A stretch of DNA of 13,586 nucleotides from an uncultured beta proteobacterium (GCA_903868285.1 CAIPUP010000224.1:1-13586); one strand, 5' to 3'; positions 6,811-13,586 are shown, counted from the stretch's first letter. Notes: generated by a model from the letters alone, not told the origin. A program made the numbers and translations.

Positions 6811-6945
6811 GGCTGTGATTTTTTGTCCATGAATTTTTCGTGACAGTTCTCGTTTGCAATGCAGCCGCTTCGCATTTGTGAGCGGGCACTGTTAACCTGA
6901 ACAGTCTTCGGTCTTACCCAGTCATTCAAGGAACGGCATACCGCC
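6811..6945. other. Intergenic gap between arnD and bcp
   Basis: A 135-base gap with AT-rich runs (T6 at 6819-6824, T5 near 6834). It contains the inverted repeat at 6888-6905 and a purine-rich aaggaa (6928-6933), 12 bases before the bcp ATG, that is probably its ribosome binding site. No convincing paired -35/-10 and no clear stem plus T-run terminator were found, though the gap is the natural place for the arn operon to end and a bcp promoter to sit. Confidence 0.5.
6888..6905. repeat. 6-bp inverted repeat upstream of bcp
   Basis: actgtt (6888-6893) and aacagt (6900-6905) are perfect complements around the 6-base spacer aacctg. No T-run follows, so it is a poor intrinsic terminator. A protein-binding half-site pair for bcp control, or chance, are the remaining readings. 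Confidence 0.35.
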
Positions 6946-7401
6946 ATGCTCAACACCATCGTGTCTGATTTCTCCCTGCCCTGTACCGGCGATAGCGTCT
7001 TCAGCCTCTCGGCATGCAAGGCCAAAACCCTGGTGCTGTTTTTCTATCCCAAGGACAACACCCCCGGCTGCACCACCGAGGCTGGCAACTTCCGCGATCT
7101 GCATGATCAATTCATCAAGGCCGGTGCTCAGGTCTATGGCATTTCGCGCGACAGCATCAAGTCGCATGAAAACTTCAAGGCCAAGCTGGGATTTCAGTTC
7201 GAACTGCTGTCGGACAGCGACGAAAAAGTCTGCAACCAGTTCGGCGTGATGAAAATGAAAAACATGTACGGCAAGCAGGTTCGCGGCATCGAGCGCAGCA
7301 CCTTTGTGCTGGATGCTTCACGCAAATTGATCCATGAATGGCGCGGCGTCAAGGTGCCCGGCCATGTCCAGGAGGTACTCGAGATTGTCAAAGCGCTCTG
7401 A
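6946..7401 (+). CDS. bcp: Peroxiredoxin of the Bcp/PrxQ subfamily
   Basis: A 151-residue cytoplasmic thiol peroxidase that reduces H2O2 and organic hydroperoxides at a peroxidatic cysteine. FFYPKDNTPGCTTEAGNFRDL is the active-site segment, with C42 as peroxidatic Cys and the usual T39-P40-x-x-C. The resolving Cys found five residues later in E. coli Bcp (C50) is Gly47 here. C96 in SDEKVCNQFGV corresponds to E. coli C99; C13 and C24 also exist. RSTFVLDA and the C-terminal helix fit the family length of about 155 aa. The chosen ATG has aaggaa 12 bases upstream. Reduction is therefore probably of 1-Cys type or through a different cysteine. The 3' end contains the ribosome binding site and start of the PhoH gene, so the two are likely co-translated. 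Confidence 0.93.
   Translation: MLNTIVSDFSLPCTGDSVFSLSACKAKTLVLFFYPKDNTPGCTTEAGNFRDLHDQFIKAGAQVYGISRDSIKSHENFKAKLGFQFELLSDSDEKVCNQFGVMKMKNMYGKQVRGIERSTFVLDASRKLIHEWRGVKVPGHVQEVLEIVKAL
7370..7375 (+). promoter_or_regulatory. Strong ribosome binding site deciding the phoH start
   Basis: AGGAGG, followed by t, lies inside the bcp coding region, nine bases before TTG 7385. It is the best Shine-Dalgarno match noticed in the window. It favours TTG 7385 over ATG 7364 (upstream of the site) and over GTG 7427 (no such site). Confidence 0.75.
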
Positions 7402-8872
7402 GTCGGCGCGCCCCACGCGGGGCGCAGTGAAGACAGCCAAAGCGGCCAGCAAGAAGAACGCCCCACGGGGCGTAACCAAGGCGGCCGGCAAGCTGTTTGT
7501 GCTGGACACCAACGTTCTCATGCACGACCCGACCAGTCTGTTCCGGTTCGAGGAACATGACATCTATCTGCCGATGATGACCCTGGAGGAACTCGACTCC
7601 AACAAGAAGGGTGTGTCCGAGGTGGCTCGCAATGCGCGCCAGGCCAGCCGCTTCCTGGATGAGATCGTCAGTGGCTCGGAAAGCAGTATTCAATCTGGCA
7701 TCGAGTTGCGCCGACAGCCGGCGGACAGCGCACGCGGTCGGCTGTTCCTGCAGACCGAGGCGATCAACGGCCCATTGCCGGCCAGTCTGCCAACCAGCAA
7801 GGCCGACAACCAGATCATTGGCGTCGTGATCTGGCTGCAGCAAAAGCATCCGTCGCGACGGGTGATCCTGGTGTCCAAAGACATCAATATGCGCATCAAG
7901 GCGCGCGCCCTGGGCCTGGAAGCCGAGGACTACTTCAATGACAAGGTGCTGGAGGATACCGACATCCTCTACACCGGCGTGCGCGAGCTCTCAGCAGATT
8001 TCTGGGACAAGAACGGCAAGGACCTGGAGTCCTGGAAACAGGACGGACGCACCCGCTACCGCATCAAGGGTCCGCTGGCCAATCAGGTGCTGGTGAATGA
8101 GTTCGTCTATCAGGACGGGGCACATCCGCTGCAGGCGGCAGTGCGAGAACAATCCGGTCGCAGCGCGGTGATTGAAACCCTGATCGACTTCAGCCTGCCG
8201 CGCAATGCGGTCTGGGGCATCCATGCGCGCAATCGCGAACAGAATTTCGCCCTGAACTTGCTGATGGATCCGGAGATCGATTTCGTTACCCTGCTTGGGC
8301 AGGCCGGCACCGGCAAGACCCTGCTGACGCTGGCCGCAGGCTTGTCGCAAGTACTGGATGAGAAGCGCTACAACGAAATCATCATGACCCGCGTCACGGT
8401 ACCGGTGGGCGAGGACATCGGCTTTTTGCCGGGTACCGAAGAAGAAAAAATGGCGCCCTGGATGGGCGCGCTGGAAGACAACCTGGATGTGCTCAATGGC
8501 GTCGGTAACGAGCCTGGCAGCGGCGGCGACTGGGGACGGGCTGCCGCACGCGACCTGATCCGCGCCAGGATCAAGATCAAATCACTCAACTTCATGCGCG
8601 GTCGCACCTTTCTTAACAAGTACCTGATCATCGATGAGGCACAGAACCTCACGCCGAAACAAATGAAAACCCTCATCACCCGCGCCGGTCCCGGCACCAA
8701 GGTGGTTTGCCTGGGCAATATCGCGCAGATCGACACGCCCTACCTGACCGAAGGCAGCTCCGGCCTGACCTATGTGGTGGACCGCATGAAGGGCTGGCCC
8801 CATGCCGGACACATCACCCTGGCGCGTGGCGAGCGCTCGCGTCTGGCGGACTACGCCGGCAGCGCACTGTAA
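7385..8872 (+). CDS. PIN domain-PhoH ATPase fusion (PhoH2/YlaK-like)
   Basis: A 495-residue two-domain protein. After a basic Lys/Ala-rich tail (residues 1-36), the PIN nuclease domain starts with KLFVLDTNVLMHDP (acidic D41) and includes TLEELDSNKKG and DNQIIGVV. The PhoH P-loop ATPase domain has Walker A GQAGTGKT at 305-312 (K311), PVGEDIGFLPG, and Walker B YLIIDEAQNLTP (D417, E418). Homologues in mycobacteria (PhoH2) are RNA helicases with RNase activity; a role in RNA processing here is inferred. The start is TTG with AGGAGG nine bases upstream, overlapping bcp by 17 bases and giving MSKRSESARP. GTG 7427 is the alternative. Two GC-rich hairpins lie in the tail-coding region. The name PhoH comes from E. 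coli phosphate-starvation studies; no Pho box is seen. Confidence 0.93.
   Translation: MSKRSESARPTRGAVKTAKAASKKNAPRGVTKAAGKLFVLDTNVLMHDPTSLFRFEEHDIYLPMMTLEELDSNKKGVSEVARNARQASRFLDEIVSGSESSIQSGIELRRQPADSARGRLFLQTEAINGPLPASLPTSKADNQIIGVVIWLQQKHPSRRVILVSKDINMRIKARALGLEAEDYFNDKVLEDTDILYTGVRELSADFWDKNGKDLESWKQDGRTRYRIKGPLANQVLVNEFVYQDGAHPLQAAVREQSGRSAVIETLIDFSLPRNAVWGIHARNREQNFALNLLMDPEIDFVTLLGQAGTGKTLLTLAAGLSQVLDEKRYNEIIMTRVTVPVGEDIGFLPGTEEEKMAPWMGALEDNLDVLNGVGNEPGSGGDWGRAAARDLIRARIKIKSLNFMRGRTFLNKYLIIDEAQNLTPKQMKTLITRAGPGTKVVCLGNIAQIDTPYLTEGSSGLTYVVDRMKGWPHAGHITLARGERSRLADYAGSAL
7408..7473 (+). repeat. Two related GC-rich inverted repeats at the 5' end of the PhoH gene
   Basis: Hairpin 1 is gcgcccc/ggggcgc (7408-7414 with 7419-7425, loop acgc). 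Hairpin 2 is acgcccc/ggggcgt (7458-7473; a 2-base centre, so in practice a 6-bp stem with a 4-base loop). Their cores, cgccccacgcggggcg and cgccccacggggcg, differ by two bases. The encoded peptides, RPTRGAVKTAKAASK and APRGVTKAAGK, look alike, which suggests an old duplication of about 50 bp. Neither is followed by a T-run. Confidence 0.7.
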
Positions 8873-8939
8873 ATTCATGCGATAACTTGGCCTCGGAAAA
8901 AACTTCATCCATCACAAGACTCCACGATATCAACACAAC

Positions 8940-9488
8940 ATGAAATTTCTATTCGACCTCTTCCCCGTCATTCTGTTTTTTCTTGCCTTCAAGCTCTGGG
9001 GCATCTATGCCGCAACGACGGTAGCGATTGCCGGCACGGTGGCCCAGGTGGCCTGGCTGAAGCTGCGCGGACGCAAGGTCGAGACCACGCTCTGGATCAG
9101 TCTGGTGATCATCGTGATCTTCGGTGGCGCAACACTGTTTTTGCAGGACGAGAGTTTTATCAAATGGAAACCCACTGTGCTGTACTGGCTGTTCAGCGTG
9201 TCGCTGGTGGTGGCCGAGCTGTTCTTTGGCCGCAACCTGATTAAAGCCATGATGCAGGCACAAGTGGTATTGCCCGAGCCGCTCTGGCGCAAGCTCAACT
9301 GGAGCTGGGCCGGGTTCTTCGCTGTGATGGGCGTGCTCAATCTGTATGTTGCCGACAACTACCCGACCGATACCTGGGTGGACTTCAAACTGTTCGGCAC
9401 CACCGGTCTGATGATCCTGTTCGTCATCGGTCAGGGTGTAGTGCTGGCGCGCCATGTTGATCCGGGCAAGCAGGACTCCTCGTCTTGA
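8940..9488 (+). CDS. yciB: YciB-family inner membrane protein (intracellular septation protein A)
   Basis: A 182-residue multi-spanning protein of the YciB/IspA family, linked in enterobacteria to cell envelope integrity and septation. MKFLFDLFPVILFFLAFKLWGIYAAT is the typical family N-terminus. About five hydrophobic helices follow: near 3-40 (two short ones), 52-68, 78-96, 118-140 and 150-170. KWKPTVLYWLFSVSLV, FFGRNLI and LPEPLWRKLNWSWAGFF are characteristic. The 67-base gap from phoH holds no evident terminator or promoter. The stop TGA overlaps the TTG start of bolA. Length matches the family (about 180 aa). Confidence 0.94.
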   Translation: MKFLFDLFPVILFFLAFKLWGIYAATTVAIAGTVAQVAWLKLRGRKVETTLWISLVIIVIFGGATLFLQDESFIKWKPTVLYWLFSVSLVVAELFFGRNLIKAMMQAQVVLPEPLWRKLNWSWAGFFAVMGVLNLYVADNYPTDTWVDFKLFGTTGLMILFVIGQGVVLARHVDPGKQDSSS

Positions 9489-9760
9489 GCGGCGCGATTC
9501 GCGAACTGATACGCCAGCGACTTGCACCCTTGCAAGCCCTGCATTGCGTGATCGAAGACGACTCCGCACAACACGCCGGGCACGGCGGCTGGCGCGATGA
9601 CGGCAGTCATTTCTCGCTCACCATCGTCTCGGCGCAGTTTGCCGGCCTGATGCGTGTCAAGCGTCATCGTCTGGTTTATGACTGCCTGCACGATCTGATG
9701 CAAGAGCGCATTCACGCGCTGGCGCTGACCACACTGGCGCCAGACGAGTGGCAGTCATGA
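9485..9760 (+). CDS. bolA: BolA-family protein
   Basis: A 91-residue small cytoplasmic protein of the BolA/IbaG family, which partners monothiol glutaredoxins in Fe-S cluster handling and can bind DNA. DDSAQHAGH (around 25-33), the GSHFSLTIVSAQFAG segment (40-54) and VKRHRLVYDCLHDLM (58-72) with its conserved His are the class signature; MQERIHALALTTLAPDEW closes the protein as usual. The start must be TTG 9485. The in-frame stop at 9458-9460 leaves no ATG or GTG between, and cagga lies nine bases upstream of TTG. The TTGA overlap with the yciB stop points to coupled translation. Confidence 0.92.
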   Translation: MSGAIRELIRQRLAPLQALHCVIEDDSAQHAGHGGWRDDGSHFSLTIVSAQFAGLMRVKRHRLVYDCLHDLMQERIHALALTTLAPDEWQS

Positions 9761-9906
9761 CGGAAATGGCACGCTGTTAAATCGCACGCCCTTAAAAACC
9801 CGACGTTAAAAGTAATTCCATAACCGTATTGACAGACCGATCGGCTATCATCGACGACACCGCTGGATGATCGTCCATTCAGCTCCCCACCCGATGGAGA
9901 GTCCGC
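9761..9906. promoter_or_regulatory. Intergenic gap, probable control region of the PpiC-type isomerase gene
   Basis: This 146-base region is richer in A+T than its neighbours. It holds three TTAAA elements at 9777, 9792 and 9806 with 14-15 base spacing. An exact TTGACA at 9829-9834 resembles a sigma-70 -35, but the nearest -10-like TATCAT (9846-9851) is only 11 bases away and nothing suitable sits at 16-18 bases, so the promoter is not pinned down. ggaga at 9896-9900, six bases before ATG 9907, is a good ribosome binding site. Confidence 0.45.
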
Positions 9907-10782
9907 ATGATGCGCCGCCCGATGAATCGCCGCCTGTCTCGTAGCACCCCAGCAATCGCGGCGCTGTTGCTGCTGACAGTGACACCCTTGTCCTGGTCAC
10001 AGCAGGCACCGCTGCCAGGGCTGCCGGCGCAGGTATTGCCCGACCCCAATCGTCTTCCGAGCGTGAACGGCAAGCCACTGTCCAAGGCGCGGCTGGATTT
10101 CGTCATGAAGCAACAAGGTGGCGCACAGGCCGGCCAGCAAGGCGCGCAGCAAAACCCCCAAGACCCACAAGCGCGGCAGGCGGCGCTTGATCTGCTGATC
10201 AGCCGTGAAGTGGTGGCACAGGAGGCCGAGAAAAAAGGCATCGCACGCCGACCGGATGTACAGATGCAGATTGAAATGGCGCGCCAGGAAATCATCATCA
10301 ACAACTTCCTGCAGGACTATGTGCGCACCCGTCCGGTGAAAGAGGAAGCCCTCAAGGCCGAATACGACCGTGCACGCGCCCAGCGCGGCGAGAACGAGTA
10401 TCGCGCCCGGCATATCCTGGTCGAGACCGAAGCGCAGGCGGTGAGCATCATCGAGCAGCTCGGCAAGGGCGGCAATTTCGAGGAGCTGGCCAAGCAATCC
10501 AAGGATGCCGGCAACAAGGACCGTGGCGGCGATCTGGACTGGAATCCGCCCTCGGCCTTCGTCAAGACATTTTCCGATGCCATGGTAAAGCTGGAGAAGG
10601 GCAAGTTCAGCGCCACGCCGGTACGCACCCAGTTTGGCTGGCATGTGATTCAGCTCGATGACATGCGCACCGCATCATTCCCGGCCTACAACGAAGTCAA
10701 GCCACGCATCAGCCAGGCGTTGCAGGAACAGGAAGTGCAAAAGCTGATTCGCGAGCTGCGCAGCAAGGCCAAGGTCGAGTAA
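9907..10782 (+). CDS. Exported peptidyl-prolyl cis-trans isomerase, PpiC/SurA-like parvulin
   Basis: A 291-residue periplasmic or membrane-associated folding factor. An N-terminal signal peptide has basic residues then a hydrophobic run (about 15-28), with likely cleavage near LSWSQQA (28-34). A Gln/Gly-rich linker (69-84) follows, then a SurA-N-like helical region with LDLLISREVVAQEAEKKGI (84-102) and QDYVRTRPV. The rotamase domain spans roughly 145-245, with ARHILVETE, FEELAKQSKD, GGDLDW, FSDAMVKLEKGKF and TQFGWHVIQLDD, all classic parvulin segments. A C-terminal helix follows. ATG 9907 has ggaga six bases upstream; ATG 9910 and 9922 are alternatives. Its role in outer-membrane protein maturation is inferred from the family. 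It converges with purL, with 49 bases between stops. Confidence 0.93.
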   Translation: MMRRPMNRRLSRSTPAIAALLLLTVTPLSWSQQAPLPGLPAQVLPDPNRLPSVNGKPLSKARLDFVMKQQGGAQAGQQGAQQNPQDPQARQAALDLLISREVVAQEAEKKGIARRPDVQMQIEMARQEIIINNFLQDYVRTRPVKEEALKAEYDRARAQRGENEYRARHILVETEAQAVSIIEQLGKGGNFEELAKQSKDAGNKDRGGDLDWNPPSAFVKTFSDAMVKLEKGKFSATPVRTQFGWHVIQLDDMRTASFPAYNEVKPRISQALQEQEVQKLIRELRSKAKVE

Positions 10783-10800
10783 GCAGGCAGTCGACGCGGC

Positions 10801-10839
10801 CCGGTTAACCCAGCCGGTTTAGCCAGCCGGTTTAACGCC
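10801..10839. repeat. 13-bp tandem triple repeat across the purL stop codon
   Basis: Units are ccggttaacccag (10801-10813), ccggtttagccag (10814-10826) and ccggtttaacgcc (10827-10839). The purL TAA (10832-10834 on the complement) lies in the third unit. The repeat fills most of the space between the convergent isomerase and purL genes, where a bidirectional terminator might be expected; no stem with a T-run was found. Confidence 0.75.
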
Positions 10840-13586
10840 CGGCCCACACCCGTGCGTTGCGGAACAGCCGCATCCACGGGCTGTCCTCGGCAGCCCCGTC
10901 CGGATGCCAGCTTTGCTGCACCGCGCGAAACACCCGCTCTGGATGCGGCATCAGGATGGTGAAGCGTCCATCCGGCGTGGTGTAGCCGGTCGCGCCTTCG
11001 GGCGAGCCATTCGGATTCATGGGGTAGCGCTGCGTCGGCTGCCCGCGATGATCGACATAGCGCAGGCTGACCAGCGCAGCGGCTTCGCTGCCCTCGCGGT
11101 CATGTACCACCCTGCCCTCGCCATGTGACACCACGATGGGCATGCGACTGCCCGCCATGCCGGCAAAGAAAATGGAGGGGCTGTCGGTCACTTCGGCCAT
11201 CACCAGTCGCGCTTCGAACTGCTCGCTGCGGTTACGCCGGAACTGCGGCCAATGCGCGGCACCGGGGATCAGATCGCGCAGCTGACTCATCATCTGGCAG
11301 CCGTTGCACACACCCAGGGCAAAGCTGTCCTGCCGGGCAAAGAAGGCTTCGAACTCGGCCCGCGCACGATCATTGAACAGAATCGACTTGGCCCAGCCCG
11401 AGCCCGCGCCCAGCACATCACCATAGGAAAAACCACCGCAGGCGGCCACACCACGGAAATCAGCCAGCGATACCCGACCGGCCAGCAGATCGCTCATATG
11501 CACGTCGCACGCCTCGAAGCCGGCACGATCAAAGGCCGCGGCCATCTCGACCTGGCCGTTCACGCCCTGCTCGCGCAGGATGGCAATGCGCGGCCGCGCA
11601 CCGCCTTTGGAACCAGCGCTGGCCTGGATGAACGGCGCTGCCACATCCTCGGCCGGATCGAAACTCGGCACGCTGCAAAGACCCGGATCGGCGGCATCCA
11701 TGAACTGGTCGTACTCTTCCTTGGCGCAAATCGGATCGTCGCGCATGGCCTGCATGCGATAGCTCAGCTCCGACCAGCGACGCTGCAGCGACCAGCGCGG
11801 CTGCTCGAACGCTGCCCGCGCATTGCGGATCAGTCGTATCGCATCCTGATCATTGGGCTTGCCGATCACCTGGGCGCTGATGCCGGCGGCACGCAAGCGC
11901 GCCAGCACCGCATTGCGATCCGCGCTGCGCACCTGGATCACCGCCCCCAGTTCCTCGGCGAACAGCGCACCCAGCAAGCGCTCCTGATCGCGCGCCGGCA
12001 GCAGATTGTGCTCACGCTCGCTGCCATCGACATCCAGCGCCGCGCGGTCATAGGCCAGCAGGTCCAGGTTGAGGCTCACCCCGCAATGACCGGCGAAGGC
12101 CATCTCACAGACGCAGGCGAACAGTCCGCCATCCGAACGATCGTGATAGGCAAGGATCAGAGATTCCTTGCTAAGTTCTTGAATAATAAGGAAAAATTTT
12201 GCAATCAACTGAGCTTCATCGAGATCCGGCACAGCCGCATCCCAGGCCGCCATGGCGCCATGCACCTGCGCCAGCATGGATCCACCAAGACGATTGCGTC
12301 CGCAGCCCAGGTCGAGCAACAGCAGCTCGGTCGGCCCAAGATCGGTACGCAGCTGCGGCGTTAGCGTGGCGCGCACATCCTCGCAAGGCGCAAACGCGGT
12401 CACGATCAGCGACACCGGCGACACCACTTCTTTGGCGACATTGCCGCTCTGCGCGTCGGACACCCGCCAGGCGGTGCGCATGGAGAGCGAATCCTTGCCC
12501 ACCGGAATGCTCACGCCGATGGCACGACACAACTCCAGCGCCACCGCCTTGACGGTGTCAAAAAGAATGGCGTCCTCACCCTCGACGCCGGCCGCGGCCA
12601 TCCAGTTGGCCGAGAGCTTGACCCGCGCCAGATCGTCAATACGCGCCGCTGCCAGATTGGTCAGCGCCTCGGCCACCGCCATGCGGCCCGAGGCCGGGCC
12701 ATCCAGCACCGCCAGCGGCGTGCGTTCGCCCAGGGCAAAGGCCTCCCCTGCCGTGCCTTCGAAATCCATCAGGGTCACGGCGCAATCGGCCACCGGCACC
12801 TGCCAAGGCCCGACGTATTGATCACGCGCACACAAGCCACCGACGCTGCGATCGCCGATGGCGATCAGAAAGTTCTTGCTGGCCACGGTCGGCGCCGCCA
12901 ATACCCGCAAACAGGCCTGCTCCAGGGTGATATCGGCCAGGGCCGGCGGCGTGCTCGGCGCGTCCGGCTTCGACGCGGAAGCGACCGGCCGTGGCTTGTG
13001 CTGCACGTTGCGCGTCATGCGCGGCGGCTTGCCGAGCAAGGCCTGCATGTCCATGTCCACCGGCGGCAGCGGTTGATTGTCGAAATGCGCATCGGTGACA
13101 AGCAGTCGGCCGTCATCGGTGGTCTGACCCACCACCGCGAACGGACAACGCTCGCGCGCACACAGCGCCTCGAACAGCGCCAGGCTGTGCGGCGCAATCG
13201 CCAGCACATAGCGCTCTTGCGACTCGTTACTCCAGATCTCGCGCGGCGACATGCCCGGCTCTTCGCTCTGCGGCGCACGCAGATCGATGCGCGCACCCCG
13301 GCCACCGGTATGCGCCAGCTCCGGCAGCGCATTCGACAGGCCACCGGCACCAACGTCATGAATCGACAGTAACGGGTTGTCTTCGCCCAATTGCCAGCAA
13401 CGATCAATCACTTCCTGGGCGCGTCGCTCCATCTCGGGATTGCCCCGCTGCACCGAATCGAAATCCAGATCGGCCGTGTTGGCCCCGGTATCCATGCTGG
13501 AGGCGGCACCACCACCCATACCGATGAGCATGCCCGGGCCACCCAGCTGCACCAGTAGTGCACCCGGTGGCAGGTCGTGCTTGTGG
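10832..13586 (-). CDS. purL: Phosphoribosylformylglycinamidine (FGAM) synthase, large single-chain type, N-terminus cut by window
   Basis: ATP- and glutamine-dependent enzyme of de novo purine synthesis that converts FGAR to FGAM. About 917 C-terminal residues are visible; the single-chain enzyme has about 1300. The frame stays open through the right edge (HKHDLPPG), so GTG 13552 is an internal valine, not a start. Visible are LDFDSVQRGNPEMERR, HDVGAGGLSN and MSPREIWSNESQERY of the first synthase half, then SVGGLCARDQYVGPWQ, SANWMAAAGVEGE, PVGKDSLSMRT and YHDRSDGG of the second. The C-terminal glutamine amidotransferase domain (from about fragment residue 650) has catalytic C760 in LGVCNGCQMM and H881 and E883 in MPHPERVF. 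The E. coli-like SWHPDGAAEDSPWMRLFRNAR end is intact. A short AT-rich stretch lies within the second synthase half. Confidence 0.97.
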   Translation of the reverse strand, partial: HKHDLPPGALLVQLGGPGMLIGMGGGAASSMDTGANTADLDFDSVQRGNPEMERRAQEVIDRCWQLGEDNPLLSIHDVGAGGLSNALPELAHTGGRGARIDLRAPQSEEPGMSPREIWSNESQERYVLAIAPHSLALFEALCARERCPFAVVGQTTDDGRLLVTDAHFDNQPLPPVDMDMQALLGKPPRMTRNVQHKPRPVASASKPDAPSTPPALADITLEQACLRVLAAPTVASKNFLIAIGDRSVGGLCARDQYVGPWQVPVADCAVTLMDFEGTAGEAFALGERTPLAVLDGPASGRMAVAEALTNLAAARIDDLARVKLSANWMAAAGVEGEDAILFDTVKAVALELCRAIGVSIPVGKDSLSMRTAWRVSDAQSGNVAKEVVSPVSLIVTAFAPCEDVRATLTPQLRTDLGPTELLLLDLGCGRNRLGGSMLAQVHGAMAAWDAAVPDLDEAQLIAKFFLIIQELSKESLILAYHDRSDGGLFACVCEMAFAGHCGVSLNLDLLAYDRAALDVDGSEREHNLLPARDQERLLGALFAEELGAVIQVRSADRNAVLARLRAAGISAQVIGKPNDQDAIRLIRNARAAFEQPRWSLQRRWSELSYRMQAMRDDPICAKEEYDQFMDAADPGLCSVPSFDPAEDVAAPFIQASAGSKGGARPRIAILREQGVNGQVEMAAAFDRAGFEACDVHMSDLLAGRVSLADFRGVAACGGFSYGDVLGAGSGWAKSILFNDRARAEFEAFFARQDSFALGVCNGCQMMSQLRDLIPGAAHWPQFRRNRSEQFEARLVMAEVTDSPSIFFAGMAGSRMPIVVSHGEGRVVHDREGSEAAALVSLRYVDHRGQPTQRYPMNPNGSPEGATGYTTPDGRFTILMPHPERVFRAVQQSWHPDGAAEDSPWMRLFRNARVWAGR

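Noticed and set aside
7408..7425. Hairpin after bcp as an intrinsic terminator
   Set aside because: The stem is GC-rich but no T-run follows, and it lies within the coding start of the PhoH gene, which is likely co-transcribed.
9829..9851. TTGACA with TATCAT as a sigma-70 promoter
   Set aside because: The spacing between the two elements is only 11 bases, and no -10-like hexamer lies at 16-18 bases, so it was not called as a promoter.
11252..12364. Plus-strand open frame of 370 codons
   Set aside because: It is antisense to well-conserved purL, with no recognisable domain or ribosome binding site; a shadow frame.
12818..13372. Plus-strand open frame of 184 codons
   Set aside because: It is antisense to purL synthase motifs, and its Arg/His-rich translation has no family resemblance.
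13550..13552. GTG as the purL start
   Set aside because: The frame continues to the window edge with conserved PurL residues (HKHDLPPG), so this codon is an internal valine.

Overview
The window looks like a chromosomal segment of a Gram-negative proteobacterium, most probably a betaproteobacterium. That is inference from gene order and protein resemblance: purL facing a PpiC-type isomerase, with bolA, yciB, a PIN-PhoH gene and a bcp-type peroxiredoxin alongside, plus an Arn lipid A modification cluster whose ArnA activities lie in two separate genes. Base composition is about 60% GC. Genes are tightly packed and there are no tRNA or rRNA genes, no CRISPR array and no recognisable mobile element.

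Bases 1-6810 hold seven same-strand genes for lipid A modification with 4-amino-4-deoxy-L-arabinose (Ara4N): arnT (5' end cut by the window), a small EamA/ArnE-like carrier, arnB, arnC, a stand-alone ArnA formyltransferase, a stand-alone ArnA UDP-glucuronate decarboxylase, and arnD. Together they cover the route from UDP-glucuronate to lipid A-linked Ara4N: decarboxylation, transamination, N-formylation, transfer to undecaprenyl phosphate, deformylation, flipping, and transfer to lipid A in the periplasm. The order T-E-B-C-A(formyl)-A(decarb)-D differs from the enterobacterial BCADTEF order. A second flippase subunit and UDP-glucose dehydrogenase are not in the window. Several junctions overlap (ATGA), which suggests translational coupling. 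The promoter is probably left of the window.

Bases 6811-9760 carry a bcp-type peroxiredoxin, a PIN-PhoH ATPase that starts inside the end of bcp behind a strong AGGAGG, the inner-membrane protein YciB, and a BolA-family protein starting at TTG across the yciB stop. After a 146-bp AT-richer gap comes an exported PpiC/SurA-like peptidyl-prolyl isomerase (9907-10782). It converges on purL (minus strand, cut at the right edge), which encodes FGAM synthase of purine synthesis.

I see no wholly undescribed system. The notable points are sequence-level oddities. The two ArnA halves sit in the same reading phase, separated by 39 bases that carry two TAA stops inside a 15-bp-period duplication. ArnC has an NPSAT tandem repeat at its N-terminus, and the decarboxylase has a Gly/Arg-rich insertion. 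Candidate start codons of two arn genes lie in hairpin loops. A sharply AT-rich patch lies inside purL, paired GC hairpins lie at the start of phoH, and a 13-bp triple repeat covers the purL stop.
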